This document shows, piece by piece, positions 47,470-57,610 of a stretch of DNA of 64,000 nt. The notes below the pieces were generated by a model, which ran no database searches, was not told where the DNA came from, and worked only from the letters and a program-made list of their open reading frames with translations. This DNA is from Aspidiotus rigidus (Eukaryota; Arthropoda; Insecta; Hemiptera; Diaspididae), in contig JAVHKY010000054.1 in assembly GCA_035079385.1 (NCBI GenBank), forward strand, positions 18,952,001 to 19,016,000, in the 5' to 3' direction. The position numbers and the translations under genes were made by a program. How positions within the stretch are numbered: position 1 is the stretch's first letter; each line of letters opens with the position of its first letter.

Positions 47470-49066
47470 TCCTCCGAAGGGAGAGTAAACTATGCAAACC
47501 GCAGAAAAAATATATAAAGGACAAACGCTTTCGGTTAATAAACCATCTTCAAGCCTGAAATGAAAGCAACTGACGAACGGAGGCAAAGAACAATGTATTA
47601 AGATTGGCTAAACGAGAAATCACGGTGTGAATCATAGACCAGTTCGATCAGGCCATCCTCCGGGTTGAGTACAGTGATACCGTCGGTGTGATGTTGAGAT
47701 GACGCATTATCTCTGTATGCTCGAGCGCGATGCGCTTACGGTACGAATTCTCCTTATGGAGGAGATTTTCGGATCCCTCACGGAAGCTGTGGCCACTGTT
47801 TATTAAATGATCAGCAAAAGCTGACTCCCCTAAGTGTCCCTTCTTCCAAGACTTCAGGTGCTCAGCTACTCTAACTTTCATTTGGCGGTTGGTCTCAGCA
47901 ATATAAAAGCCTCCACAATCCCTACATTCCAGCTTATAAGCACCACTCTTCTCATCAACGGGTATGACGTCCTTCAGCCTCAAAAACGACTCCTTAACTA
48001 TGGTAGGGTTGTAAAACGCGGGTCTGAAGCCAAACGGGCGAAGGGCCCGACCCAATGGCTGGGAGAACTTCCCCAAGAAAGGGAGACTGATCCAACGCAA
48101 ACGGCGATCACGGATCGTGTCTCGGGGGAGGGAGGTGGTGGAATCCAGGAGGCCCCTCGTAACTTTCCTCCGAACCATCACGTCAACATCAACATTGACC
48201 CCATTCACTCTGGCCAGGTGTTTTATTGTGAGTAACTCTTTCTTGAAGGCAGACTGCAGACTGACTCAAAGGAATACGAGTCAGTCTGTGAACTAGGCTA
48301 TGAAAAGCAGCCATCTTGTGAGCAACAGGACCGAACGAACCACCGTGGACTAAAACATCGGTCGTAGTATCTTTCCTGTAACTTCCAAACTTATGGATAC
48401 CGTCTATTATAGAGATCGATAAATCCAAAAAGTTAATGGAAAATACCCCTATTTCCAACGTAAATTTGATGGAAGGGTACCAGGAATTGAGATACCTCAG
48501 AAACTCACCAAGGAGATCTGGGTGACCAGTCCAGGTACATAGAACGTCATCAACGTACCTGTGCCAATAATGAATATGATTAAGTAACACCTGGTTCGAG
48601 GAAAAGAGGTCAAGTTCAAACTTAGACATGAAGATTTCGGATATGAGAGAGCCTAGTGGTGATCCAATGGGGATCCCTACTTCGTCAGGGAACTCGAAAA
48701 ATTTCCCTTCAAATTTACAATAGTTAGGGGACCAGCAAGTATTAAGAAGATCGAAGAATTCGTGAAGCTCATTATGAGGAATGTTGGCTTTGACGAGTAG
48801 CTCACCCATACGCTGGATAGTAGCAGCCTTAGGAATATCTGGGAACAAACCAACAACATCAAACGAGCAGATGGTCGTTCCCGGGGGAAGGCTTACATCC
48901 TTGAGGACGTCAGTTAAAGAGGCCGAATTCAAGACCGAATGAGGGGATTCAAAATCAATACGATTTTTGAACCAACGGTCAAGGAATTTAGCAAGGAGGT
49001 AGGTAGGAGAGGAGACGAAAGAAACAACGGGTCGCATCGGGGTATTGTTCTTATGCACATTAGGCA
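47470..49066 (-). pseudogene. PLE copy E (minus strand), 5' truncated
   Basis: On the - strand from 49066: LPNVHKNNTPMRPVVSFVSS, CSFDVVGLFPDIPKAATIQR, GIPIGSPLGSLISEIF, HRYVDDVLCTW, SINFLDLSI and YRKDTTTD, open until a frameshift at about 48250 caused by a 7-base duplication (CTGCAGT type). Then VNGVNVDVDVMVRRKV and a degenerate nuclease, SGAYKLECRDCGGFYIAETNRQMKVRVAEH (GIY is GAY, YIG is YIA). The C-terminus is frameshifted (47.65 kb). 3' motif at 47524-47555, with a changed palindrome (GCGTTT). Confidence 0.87.
47524..47555 (-). ncRNA. PLE 3' terminal hammerhead-like motif (copy E)
   Basis: On the - strand GAAGAT, GGTT-TATT-AACC, GAAAGCGTTT. The palindrome is broken in this copy. Confidence 0.35.
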
Positions 49067-50797
49067 AGCACGTCAAAGAAGTTAGGTGTGTCATCAAGAG
49101 GAGTGAGGCTGTTATCAAAACTCCTGCTTTGAAAAAAGCCCTCCTCGTTCCTAACCCCACACCCCCCCTCTTGTACGGGCTGCCTAAAGTGCATAAGAAC
49201 AATACCCCGATGCAACCCGTTGTTTCTTTCGTCTCCTCTCCTACCTACCTCCTTGCTAAATTCCTTGACCGTTGGTTCAAAAATCGTATTGATTTTGAAT
49301 CCCCTCATTCGGTCTTGAATTCGGCCTCTTTAACTGACGTCCTCAAGGATGTAAGCCTTCCCCCGGGAACGACCATCTGCTCGTTTGATGTTGTTGGTTT
49401 GTTCCCGATTATTCCTTAGGCTGCTACTATCCAGCGTATGGGTGAGCTACTCGTCAAAGCCAACATTCCTCATAATGAGCTTCACGAATTCTTCGATCTT
49501 CTTAATACTTGCTGGTCCCCTAACTATTGTAAATTTGAAGGGAAATTTTTCGAGTTCCCTGACGAAGTAGGGATCCCCATTGGATCACCACTAGGCTCTC
49601 TCATATCCGAAATCTTCATGTCTAAGTTTGAACTTGACCTCTTTTCCTCGAACCAGGTGTTACTTAATCATATTCATTATTGGCACAGGTACGTTGATGA
49701 CGTTCTATGTACCTGGACTGGTCACCCAGATCTCCTTGGTGAGTTTCTGAGGTATCTCAATTCCTGGTACCCTTCCATCAAATTTACGTTGGAAATAGGG
49801 GTATTTTCCATTAACTTTTTGGATTTATCGATCTCTATAATAGACGGTATCCATAAGTTTGGAATTTACAGGAAAGATACTACGACCGATGTTTTAGTCC
49901 ACGGTGGTTCGTTCGGTCCTGTTGCTCACAAGATGGCTGCTTTTCATAGCCTAGTTCACAGACTGACTCGTATTCCTTTGAGTCAGTCTGCAGTCTGCCT
50001 TCAAGAAAGAGTTACTCACAATAAAACACCTGGCCAGAGTGAATGGGGTCAATGTTGATGTTGACGTGATGGTTCGGAGGAAAGTTACGAGGGGCCTCCT
50101 GGATTCCACCACCTCCCTCCCCCGAGACACGATCCGTGATCGCCGTTTGCGTTGGATCAGTCTCCCTTTCTTGGGGAAGTTCTCCCAGCCATTGGGTCGG
50201 GCCCTTCGCCCGTTTGGCTTCAGACCCGCGTTTTACAACCCTACCATACAGTCAAGAGGTTGTTTGTGAGACTGAAGGACCCCATACCTGTTGATGAGAG
50301 GAGTGGTGTGTATAAGTTGGAGTGTGAGGATTGTGGAGGCTTTTATATTGGTGAGACCAGCCGCCAAATGAAAGTTCGAGTAGCTGAGCACCTGAAGTCT
50401 TGGAAGAAGGGACACGTGGGGGAGTCAGCTTTCGCCGATCACTTAATAAACAGTGGCCACAGCTTCCGTGAGGGATCCGAAAAGCTCCTCCATAAGGAGA
50501 ATTCCTACCGTAAGCGTATCGCCCTCGAGAATATAGAGATAATTCGTCATCTCAACACTGACGGTATCACTGTTCTTAATTCGTATATTCCGGAAGATGG
50601 CCTGATCGAACTTGTTTATGACTCACACCGTGATTTCTCGTTTGGACGATCTTAATACCTCGTTCTTCTCTTTTGTTCGTCAGTTGCTTTCATTTCAGGC
50701 TCGAAGATGGTTGTTTAACCGAAAGCGCTCGTCGTATTTTCATTTTTTCTGCGGTTTGCATTTTTTTACTCCACGTCGGAGTATTCCTCTTTATTGT
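49067..50797 (+). pseudogene. PLE copy F (plus strand), head to head with copy E
   Basis: Starts HVKEVRCVIKRSEAVIKTPA, LLYGLPKVHKNNTPM, then the full RT (CSFDVVGLFP, GIPIGSPLGSLISEIF, HRYVDDVLCTW). A stop (TAG 49417-49419) replaces the Lys of IPKAA. The 7-base duplication at about 49993 and the frameshift it causes are shared with copy E. A second frameshift at about 50249 marks a switch to copy-B-like sequence with an intact GIY-YIG (SGVYKLECEDCGGFYIGETSRQ) and natural end LVYDSHRDFSFGRS (stop 50653-50655). 3' motif at 50700-50730. Confidence 0.88.
50700..50730 (+). ncRNA. PLE 3' terminal hammerhead-like motif (copy F)
   Basis: GAAGAT, GGTT-GTTT-AACC, GAA, AGCGCT, C. Confidence 0.4.
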
Positions 50798-51117
50798 TTA
50801 GTATCGACATTGACCCCATTCACTCTGGCCAGGTGTTTTATTGTGAGTAATTCTTTCTTGAAAGCAGACTGACTGAAAGAAATACGAGTCAGTCTATGAA
50901 CTAGGCTATTAAACGCAGCCATCTTGTGAGCAACTGGACAGAACGAACCTCCGTGGACTAAAACATCGGTCGTAGTATCTTTCCTGTAAATTGCAAACTC
51001 ATGGATACCGTCTATTATAGAGATCGATAAATCCAAAAAGTTAATGGAGAATACCCCTATTTCCAACGTAAATTTGGGGAGTTCGTGGACCTTAGAAGAA
51101 TAGGCAGATTTTTCCAT
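50798..51117 (-). pseudogene. PLE copy G (minus strand), internally deleted
   Basis: From 51117: MEKSAYSSKVHE, then a direct jump to LPKFTLEIGVFSINFLDLSI, YRKDTTTDVLVHGGSFCPV and KHLARVNGVNVD. The whole RT core between is missing. It abuts copy F at its 3' side and copy H head to head at its 5' side. Confidence 0.82.
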
Positions 51118-52955
51118 TTGGTCCTGGTTTCAATACCCAGAAAGTCTGTGCCGAATTAGTCCGCAATAGCTCCCTCCCTTGCATGAGTAATAAATTGGGA
51201 GGAGTGATTCAAGGTTTAAAGAGGAAGATTAAAGAGGGAGATTTAATCGTCACTAAGGCTAACAAGGGAAATGCTGTTGTGGTGATGGAGAAATCCGCCT
51301 ATTCTTCTAAGGTCCACAAAGTCCTCCAGCAGTGTGGTGCTAAAGAAAGTGAGGAATTCAGCTTCCCTAAGCACGTTAAAGAAGTTAGGAGTGTCATCAA
51401 CAGGAGTGAGACAATTATCAAAACTCCTGCTATGAAAAAAGCCCTCCTTGTTCCTAACCACACACCCCTTCCCTCCTCTACCGAAGTGCGTAAGAACAAT
51501 ACCCCAATGCGACCCGTTGTATCTTTCGTCTCCTCCCTCACCTATCTCCTTGCCATATTCCTGGACCGTTGGTTCAAAAATCGCGTTGATTATGAATCTC
51601 CTCATTCGGACTTGAATTCGGCCTCTTCAACTGACGTCCTGAAGGGTGTAAATCTTCCCCTGGGAATGACCATCTGCTCGTTCGATGTTGTTGGTTTGTT
51701 CCCGAATAATCCCAAGGCTGCTACTATCCAGCGGATGGGTAAGCTACTCGTCAAAGCCAATATTCCTCACAGTGAGCTTCAGGAATTTTTTGAACTTCTG
51801 AATATTTGCTGGTCCCCCAACTACTGTAAATTTGAAGGAAAATTTTTCGAGTTTCCTAATGAAGTAGGGATCCTTATTGGATCACCTTTAGGCTCTCTCA
51901 TCTCCGAGATTTTCATGTCTAAGTTTGAACTTGACCTCTTTTCTTCGAAACAGGTGTTACTTAATCATATTCACTATTGGCACAGGTACGTTGATGACGT
52001 TCTATGTACCTGGACTGGTCCCCCAGTTCTCCTTGGTGAGTTTCCGAGGTATCTCAATTCCTGGTACTCTTCCATCTTTACGTTAAAAATTGGGGTATTT
52101 TCCTTTAACTTTTTGAACTTATCGATCTCAATAATAGACGGTATCCATAAGTTTGGAATGTACAGGAAAGATACTACGACCGATGTTTTAGTCCTCGGTG
52201 GTTCGTTCGGTCCTGTTGCTCACAAGATGGCTGCTTTTAATAGCCTAGTTCACAGACTGACTCGTATTCCTTTGAGTCAGTCTGCCTTCAAGAAAGAGTT
52301 AATCACAATAAAACACCTGGCCAGAGTGAATGGGGTCAATGTCGATGTTGACGTGATGGTTCGGAGGAAAGTTACAAGAAGCATCATTGATTCCACCACC
52401 TCCCTCCCCCGAGACACGATCCGTGATCGTCGTATGCGTTGGATCAGTCTCCCTTTTCTGGGGAAGTTCTCCCTCCAATTGGGTCGGCCCCTCCGCCCGT
52501 TTGGCTTCAGACCCGCGTTTTACAACCCTACCATAGTTAAGGGGTTGTTTGTGAGGCTGAAGTACGTCATACCCGTTGATGAGAGGAGTGGTGCTTATAA
52601 GCTGGAATGTAGGGATTGTGGAGGCTTTTATATTGCTGAGACCAGCCGCCAAATGAAAGTTAGAGTAGCTGAGCACCTGAAGTCTTGGAAGAAGGGACAC
52701 TTAGGGGAGTCAGCTTTTGCTGATAATTTAATAAATAGTGGCCACAGCTTCCGTGAGGGATCCAAAAATCTCCTCCATAAGGAGAATTCCTACCGTAAAG
52801 GCATCGCGCTCGAGCATATAGAGATAATGTGTCATCTCAACAGCGCACCGATGGTATCACTGTACTCAACTCGTACATTCCGGAACATGGCCTGGTTTAA
52901 CTGGTTGTGATTCACACCGCGATTTCTCGTTTGACCAATCTTAATACCTTGTTGG
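51118..52955 (+). pseudogene. PLE copy H, longest open frame (575 codons)
   Basis: Reading open from 51183 to 52910; upstream GPGFNTQKVCAELV (from about 51123) is in the same frame. Landmarks by codon of the open frame: TKANKGNAVVVMEKSAY 24-40, RPVVS 110-114, CSFDVVGLF 165-173 (RT motif A), GSPLGSLISE 233-242 (B), YVDD 269-272 (C), YRKDTTTD 327-334, PFGFRPAFYNP 439-449. GIY-YIG runs 469-498, but GIY reads GAY (470-472) and YIG reads YIA (483-485), as in copy E, so nuclease activity is doubtful. LYGLPKVHK is corrupted to SSTEVRK. The end (after MCHLN) is frameshifted, and the 3' UTR is cut off where 45-bp repeats begin. RT catalytic residues remain. Confidence 0.88.
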
Positions 52956-52959
52956 CTCT

Positions 52960-53145
52960 CGAGCTGTATATTATGGGAGGGGCACAGAAGAATTTTGACT
53001 CTCGATATTTCTAAATCTCCCCCTCCTATTGTATATAGCTCGACAGTCGAAATTTTTCCAAGCCCCCCTCCTATTAAATATAGCTCGAGAGTCGAAATTT
53101 TTTCCAAGTCACCCTCCTATCATATATGGCTCGAGAGCCGAAATT
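52960..53145 (-). repeat. 45-bp minisatellite, minus-oriented units
   Basis: Three to four units of the form 'tcctattgtatatagctcg' and 'agtcgaaatttttccaagc', following PLE copy H. Confidence 0.8.
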
Positions 53146-53657
53146 TTAACAGGGAACCTGTTTTATGGGGGGGGGGGGCTATTTGAGAAATCTTCCGTGC
53201 GCCGTGCGCCGTCCGCCGTCCAGCGAAAAACTTGGAAAAATTTCGACCCTCGAGCCATATATGATAGGAGAAGGACTTAGAAAAATTTCGACTTTCGAGC
53301 TATATATGATAGAAGGGGGACTTCGAAAAATTTCGACTCTCGAGCTATATATGATAGGAGGAAGACTTAGAAAAATTTCGACTCTCGAGCCATATATGAT
53401 AGGAGAAGGACTTAGAAAAATTTCGACTTTCGAGCTATATATGATAGGAGGGGGACTTAGAAAAATTTGGAGTTGGTCTAGGCCTTCTTTTTACTACCTT
53501 TCTCCAAATCTAGGCTTCCTTGAATTTTCAATACCAAATCTCATTCGAATCATAAAACAGGTTCCCTGCGTTCCTCGTTTAACTTTTTCCAAGTTTTTCG
53601 CTGGACGGCGCACGGCAAATTTCTCAAAAAGCGCCCAATAAAACCGGTTCCCTATTA
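53146..53657 (+). mobile_element. TTAA-bounded element with internal 45-bp minisatellite (copy 1)
   Basis: TTAA (53146-53149), then CAGGGAACCTGTTTTATGGG, a G-run and a GCCGTGCGCC/GTCC-rich box ending 'cagcgaaaaacttgg'. The right end (53583-53657) is the inverted version and finishes in TTAA. Inside are five or six 45-bp units (53230-53468) and a unique segment ('aggcttccttgaattttc'). TTAA borders suggest piggyBac-type mobilisation. No transposase. Confidence 0.7.
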
Positions 53658-54010
53658 AAATTTCGACTCTCGAGCCATATACGATAGGAGAGACTCGTGG
53701 GAAAATTTCGATTCTCGAGCTATATATGATAGGAGGGAGACTTGGAAAAATTTCAACTCTCGAGCTACCATATATAGCAGGAGATTCGAGGAAAATTTAC
53801 TCTCAAACTATATTATACTAGGCTTACAGTAGGTCTAGGCCTTCTTTATACTACCTTTATCTAGGTCTAGGCTTCCTTGAATTTTCAATATCAAATCCCA
53901 TTTGACTCATAAAACAGGTTCCCTGCGTTCCTCGTTTAATTTCGTTAAGGAAGCCGTCGTTTTTCCAAGTTTTTCCCCGGACGGCGCAAGGTGAACGATA
54001 CACGGCATCG
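53658..54010 (+). repeat. Further 45-bp units and element fragments
   Basis: Three diverged units (53660-53800), the segment 'taggtctaggcttccttgaa' and 'ggttccctgcgttcctcg', and a partial GC-rich box near 53985. Confidence 0.7.
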
Positions 54011-56640
54011 CCATCCTTAATGACGGGGGGGGGGGGGATGCAGAATTGAAATCTGGTCCTGGGATGGCTAGGAAAAGATATGAAACATACCAAAATGAAA
54101 TTTCGGGTGACTCGTTTTCTTCTCAACCCACTTGGTGATTATGAACTTCAATCTTCATACGTAGCTCAATTGAGATATCGTAGAGCTTTGATGAAAGACT
54201 ACTAGAAGATGCGGACTTTAATCGAAAGGAATATTATGAAAATGAATAGAGGAACAGATTATGAGACAGATTATTCATTGCCTTCCTCCATGTCGACTTA
54301 CTTGGACCGACAGTTCCACAATGAACTCATCATATGAGCCGTCAGTTCGTGTGAGTGCGAAGGGTGCGGGAGTTGAATGAATTATTACAAAACACTTATG
54401 AGGGAAAGGAGAGGGAGGATCTGCTTTTTCGAGATAGTCATTCAGAGAAAATTAATCGCAGGAATTTGACACCGACGATGAATAAAAAATAGATTTTTTT
54501 TTACTACTAGAAACTGCCTTTTATTCGTGCCTCTGTCCTCTTGTCAATTTGATTACTAGGCACGACGAATTTCCTCCCGGGAGTAAGCATTTTCCTAAAC
54601 TGTGATTCTTTTTATCAAATTTTTTCTCAATTGTGAACTGAGATTGTCATTGATTTCTACTCTTCCCGCTCATTTTTTACGATTGGCAAACGAGAGACTT
54701 GTATAAATTATCTAACAGATGAGGCAAGAAGAGGAAGAGGAGCTCTTCAAATATTTCTTTGGTATTAGTTCAGACGAGTTCATGAAAGAATAGCAGATAC
54801 TTTGTTGAATTGTTTTGTTCTTAAAGGCCATGAGCCTCTGTATCAATACTCTCCTACCGAGAGTTTTATCTTTACGCCTTGATTTCTCAGATAATTATTA
54901 CGCAGATTGGAGCACGTACTCATTTTTTTCTTGACCACGTACGTATAGTAGGGCATGTTACTCACGTGTGTATCAAATCTATTGTTATATTAGGAATGTA
55001 CTATTATTTTAGTCGATAAACAGTCGTTGAGATAATTTCAAATGCACACCAATAATTCGTACAGAATGCGTGTTTGTGCGAGTATTCGCTTTATCTTTAC
55101 GCTTGCGCGTGTGCAGCAAGCATCATTTACTCGCGTGTATGAAAAAAGGCCTTGTTATGGCTGACCCGTCCACCATCAGGATAACAGAGAGTGTATTAGA
55201 AAATTAACTATTAATTCAAGTGAAGAAAGTTTCCAATATGGAACAATATTCTTATCTTGGTCGAAGCGTTATTGATGGAATTTTTCTCTCCGGTGCCAAA
55301 TCAATTACACGCAGGAAGGCCTCGTATTATTTTTTTTCTTTTCAATTTATGAGGAAGCAACAGATAAAAAATTCTTTTACTACGAGAGAAGAATTTCATT
55401 CAGAACCAATTTTTTTTTCTTTCTTATTCCATTCCCACTGTAAACAGAGCAGGTAAACGCAACGCTGGCTTGGCGTTCTATGACTTTTTCCTGATGATTG
55501 AAATAAAAGTCAAGTGAAATAAAATCGTTTATTTAAAGGAAAAACAAAAAATACACGTAATAAACTTAATATTATTATAAGGAAATTAAATATTAATTTC
55601 CTATTGTATATTATTTCCTGTATTGAGTACCTACGAAAAAGATGATAATAATAATTTTCCGAATTTACCTGAGATACTTACTCAGAAATGACGAATACGT
55701 TCAAGTCGATGAGTCACACTATTAAGTCTTGGATGTCAAAGATGCCAGGATGTCCTGAAAAAAAAAGGAAAAATTTGTTCACTCGATCATTCGAAATCTT
55801 GCAAATTAAACTTTCCTATACTAGGCTGTGCAACTTTATACTAAACTCGAACAACAGAAATCTATTCAAGAGTTGGGAAGTTTTACTCTGGATTTGCGTC
55901 CTGGTCGGCACCTGTGACTTAGATGTCCCACTCTGGGCAGGAGATTCTATCGCCATATTTCCCCTCCCGCCCTCCCTTCCTTATCTTAATTAGTGATCTC
56001 GGTCTCCGCATTTTAGGGGCCCCCGTAGTCGCAGTTTGAGAACCTTCAATGAACAATGAAAAATTGTATACTTTTCACGAATCATAGGGAGAGCTAGGGC
56101 TCACCCAGATTGAAAGACTTTTCTTTTTTGCAGACGTGTGAGGTTCTTGATGAGAAGAGAAGGATAATGGTTTTACTTGCGCTAATTTATTCTGCGAGAC
56201 TTGTTCTTGCCCACAGACAATCCATTGGTTTGCTTGGATGTAGAGAGTGGGATCGAATATAGTGAGGAGGCGCGGTGGTTCACGGTATAGTCGACTTCTC
56301 CATTACCGCTGTGACTAGGGACTCCTGTGAGGGTTATGGAGTAGGACATGAATGAGAGGCTTAGAAGGAGAGTAGATGAGAGTAGTAAACGTTTGAAATT
56401 GCTGTTAAGATGGATAAAAGATTTGATGACAGAGGAGAAAGAGCTAGGATTCATTCTAGGCACTGAGAGATAGCGTAGATCTCGTTTGTTCGGATTGTGA
56501 CAAAGTTCGTTGACGGTGAGAGAAAATGTTGTTGTCGATGGAATACGCGAAACCATCATTAAATGGTAACTGGGAATCTATTTCATCGAGGGTATTTCGG
56601 AAAAAACGTCCGCCGCTCGGTTAAGCTCAGAGCTCAAAAA
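54011..56640. other. Unassigned sequence
   Basis: No gene recognised. A possible hAT right end ('gggcccccgtagtcgcagtttgagaacctt' type) lies at 56018-56046. A + frame at 55220-55456, one at 55688-55993 and a - frame at 56182-56559 have no visible relatives. Confidence 0.35.
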
Positions 56641-56814
56641 TTTTTCTTCTCCCCTTCCTATCATATAAAGCTCGGTGGTCGGTGTATTAAGGCTGAAAGA
56701 TAGCCCGTTTGAGTAACTAGGCATGCAATGCTTTGTACGCCAATTGGCTTGGCCCCTTTAATGAGCCAGGTATGCAACACTCAGAACGTCTTCCTAAGGT
56801 ATTCCAAGTAGTCG
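56641..56814 (+). repeat. Isolated copy of the FATP-intron satellite monomer (left half)
   Basis: 'Cctatcatataaagctcgg', 'gctgaaagatagccc' and 'ccaattggcttggccccttt' match the array at 26.6-28.3 kb. It stops at 56814 where fold-back element 2 begins; a further copy follows that element at 58839-58990. Confidence 0.75.
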
Positions 56815-57064
56815 ATGTATATGTTACGCTCAATTCACGTAATTGCTCAATACGCGTAATACGCAGATGTGCTGCTCATTACACGTATTGAGCAAAGTTG
56901 CTGCCCATTACGCGTAATGAGCAGGTGGAATTGACCAATGAGAAGCTGATTTGATTGTAAAATAATGGTATTTTCATTTTTCTTGGAATACTTCAAAAAA
57001 TCATTATAATGTAAATTACTTTCTATCATCACTCAAGGAGATCGTCATTACTTTCGAAAATCAA

Positions 57065-57250
57065 AATCTTATTCTATTAGAAATAGGAAAGTTGGAATAC
57101 GGATATTCTTTTGCCCTGCCAGTGACGAGGTTTGGACTACGCACCTCTGGATTAGAAGTCCGCGACTCAACCGCTCGGCCACCGGCGCTGCGAAAAAATA
57201 TCGCCCTATTTCAACTCTGAAAGGAAAGTTCCTACTTGTGATAAGGCACA
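57065..57250 (-). mobile_element. tRNA-derived SINE copy 1 (minus)
   Basis: On the - strand TGGCCGAGCGGTTGA (57167-57181) is a class-II tRNA A-box. 'Gtcgcggacttctaatccag' corresponds to the anticodon arm of tRNA-Ser(GCT), with TCT in the anticodon position. The B-box is degenerate ('gtagtccaaacc'). The tail 'ccgtattccaactttcctat' is shared with the other copies. Confidence 0.7.
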
Positions 57251-57397
57251 AATCCGTATTTTAGGTTTCCTATTTCTAATAATCCTTGTGAACATGTCCA
57301 CTTTGAAACTTTCTGTTAGTTGCCCACTCCTGGCTCTTTTGGACACTCCTCCCGGCATTAGTGCGCGTTTGCGACTGCCTCTTATGGCCTTTGTACC

Positions 57398-57610
57398 TTA
57401 TCACAAGTAGGAACTTTCCTTTTAAAGTTGAAATAGGTCGATATTTTTTCGCAATGCAAGTGGCCGAACGGTTGAGTCGCGGACTTCTGATTCAGAGGTG
57501 CGTGGTCCAAACCTCATCACTGGCAGGACAAAAGAATATCCGTATTTCAACTTTCCTATTTCTAATAACCCTTGTGAACATGTCTACTTTGAAATTTCTC
57601 TTATTCTATT
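57398..57610 (+). mobile_element. tRNA-derived SINE copy 2 (plus)
   Basis: 'Gtggccgaacggttgagtcg' (A-box at 57461-57475), 'cggacttctgattcagagg' and 'tggtccaaacctcatcactg', then the same tail as copy 1. Inverted relative to copy 1, with a lone tail fragment between them (57251-57325). Confidence 0.7.

Noticed and set aside
47834..48235. 133-codon + frame, and similar frames at 52299-52700 (-) and 17531-17920 (-)
   Set aside because: Antisense shadows of the PLE coding sequence.
57160..57200. Functional tRNA gene
   Set aside because: A-box and anticodon arm look good, but B-box and acceptor pairing are lost and the same sequence recurs with a common tail: a SINE.
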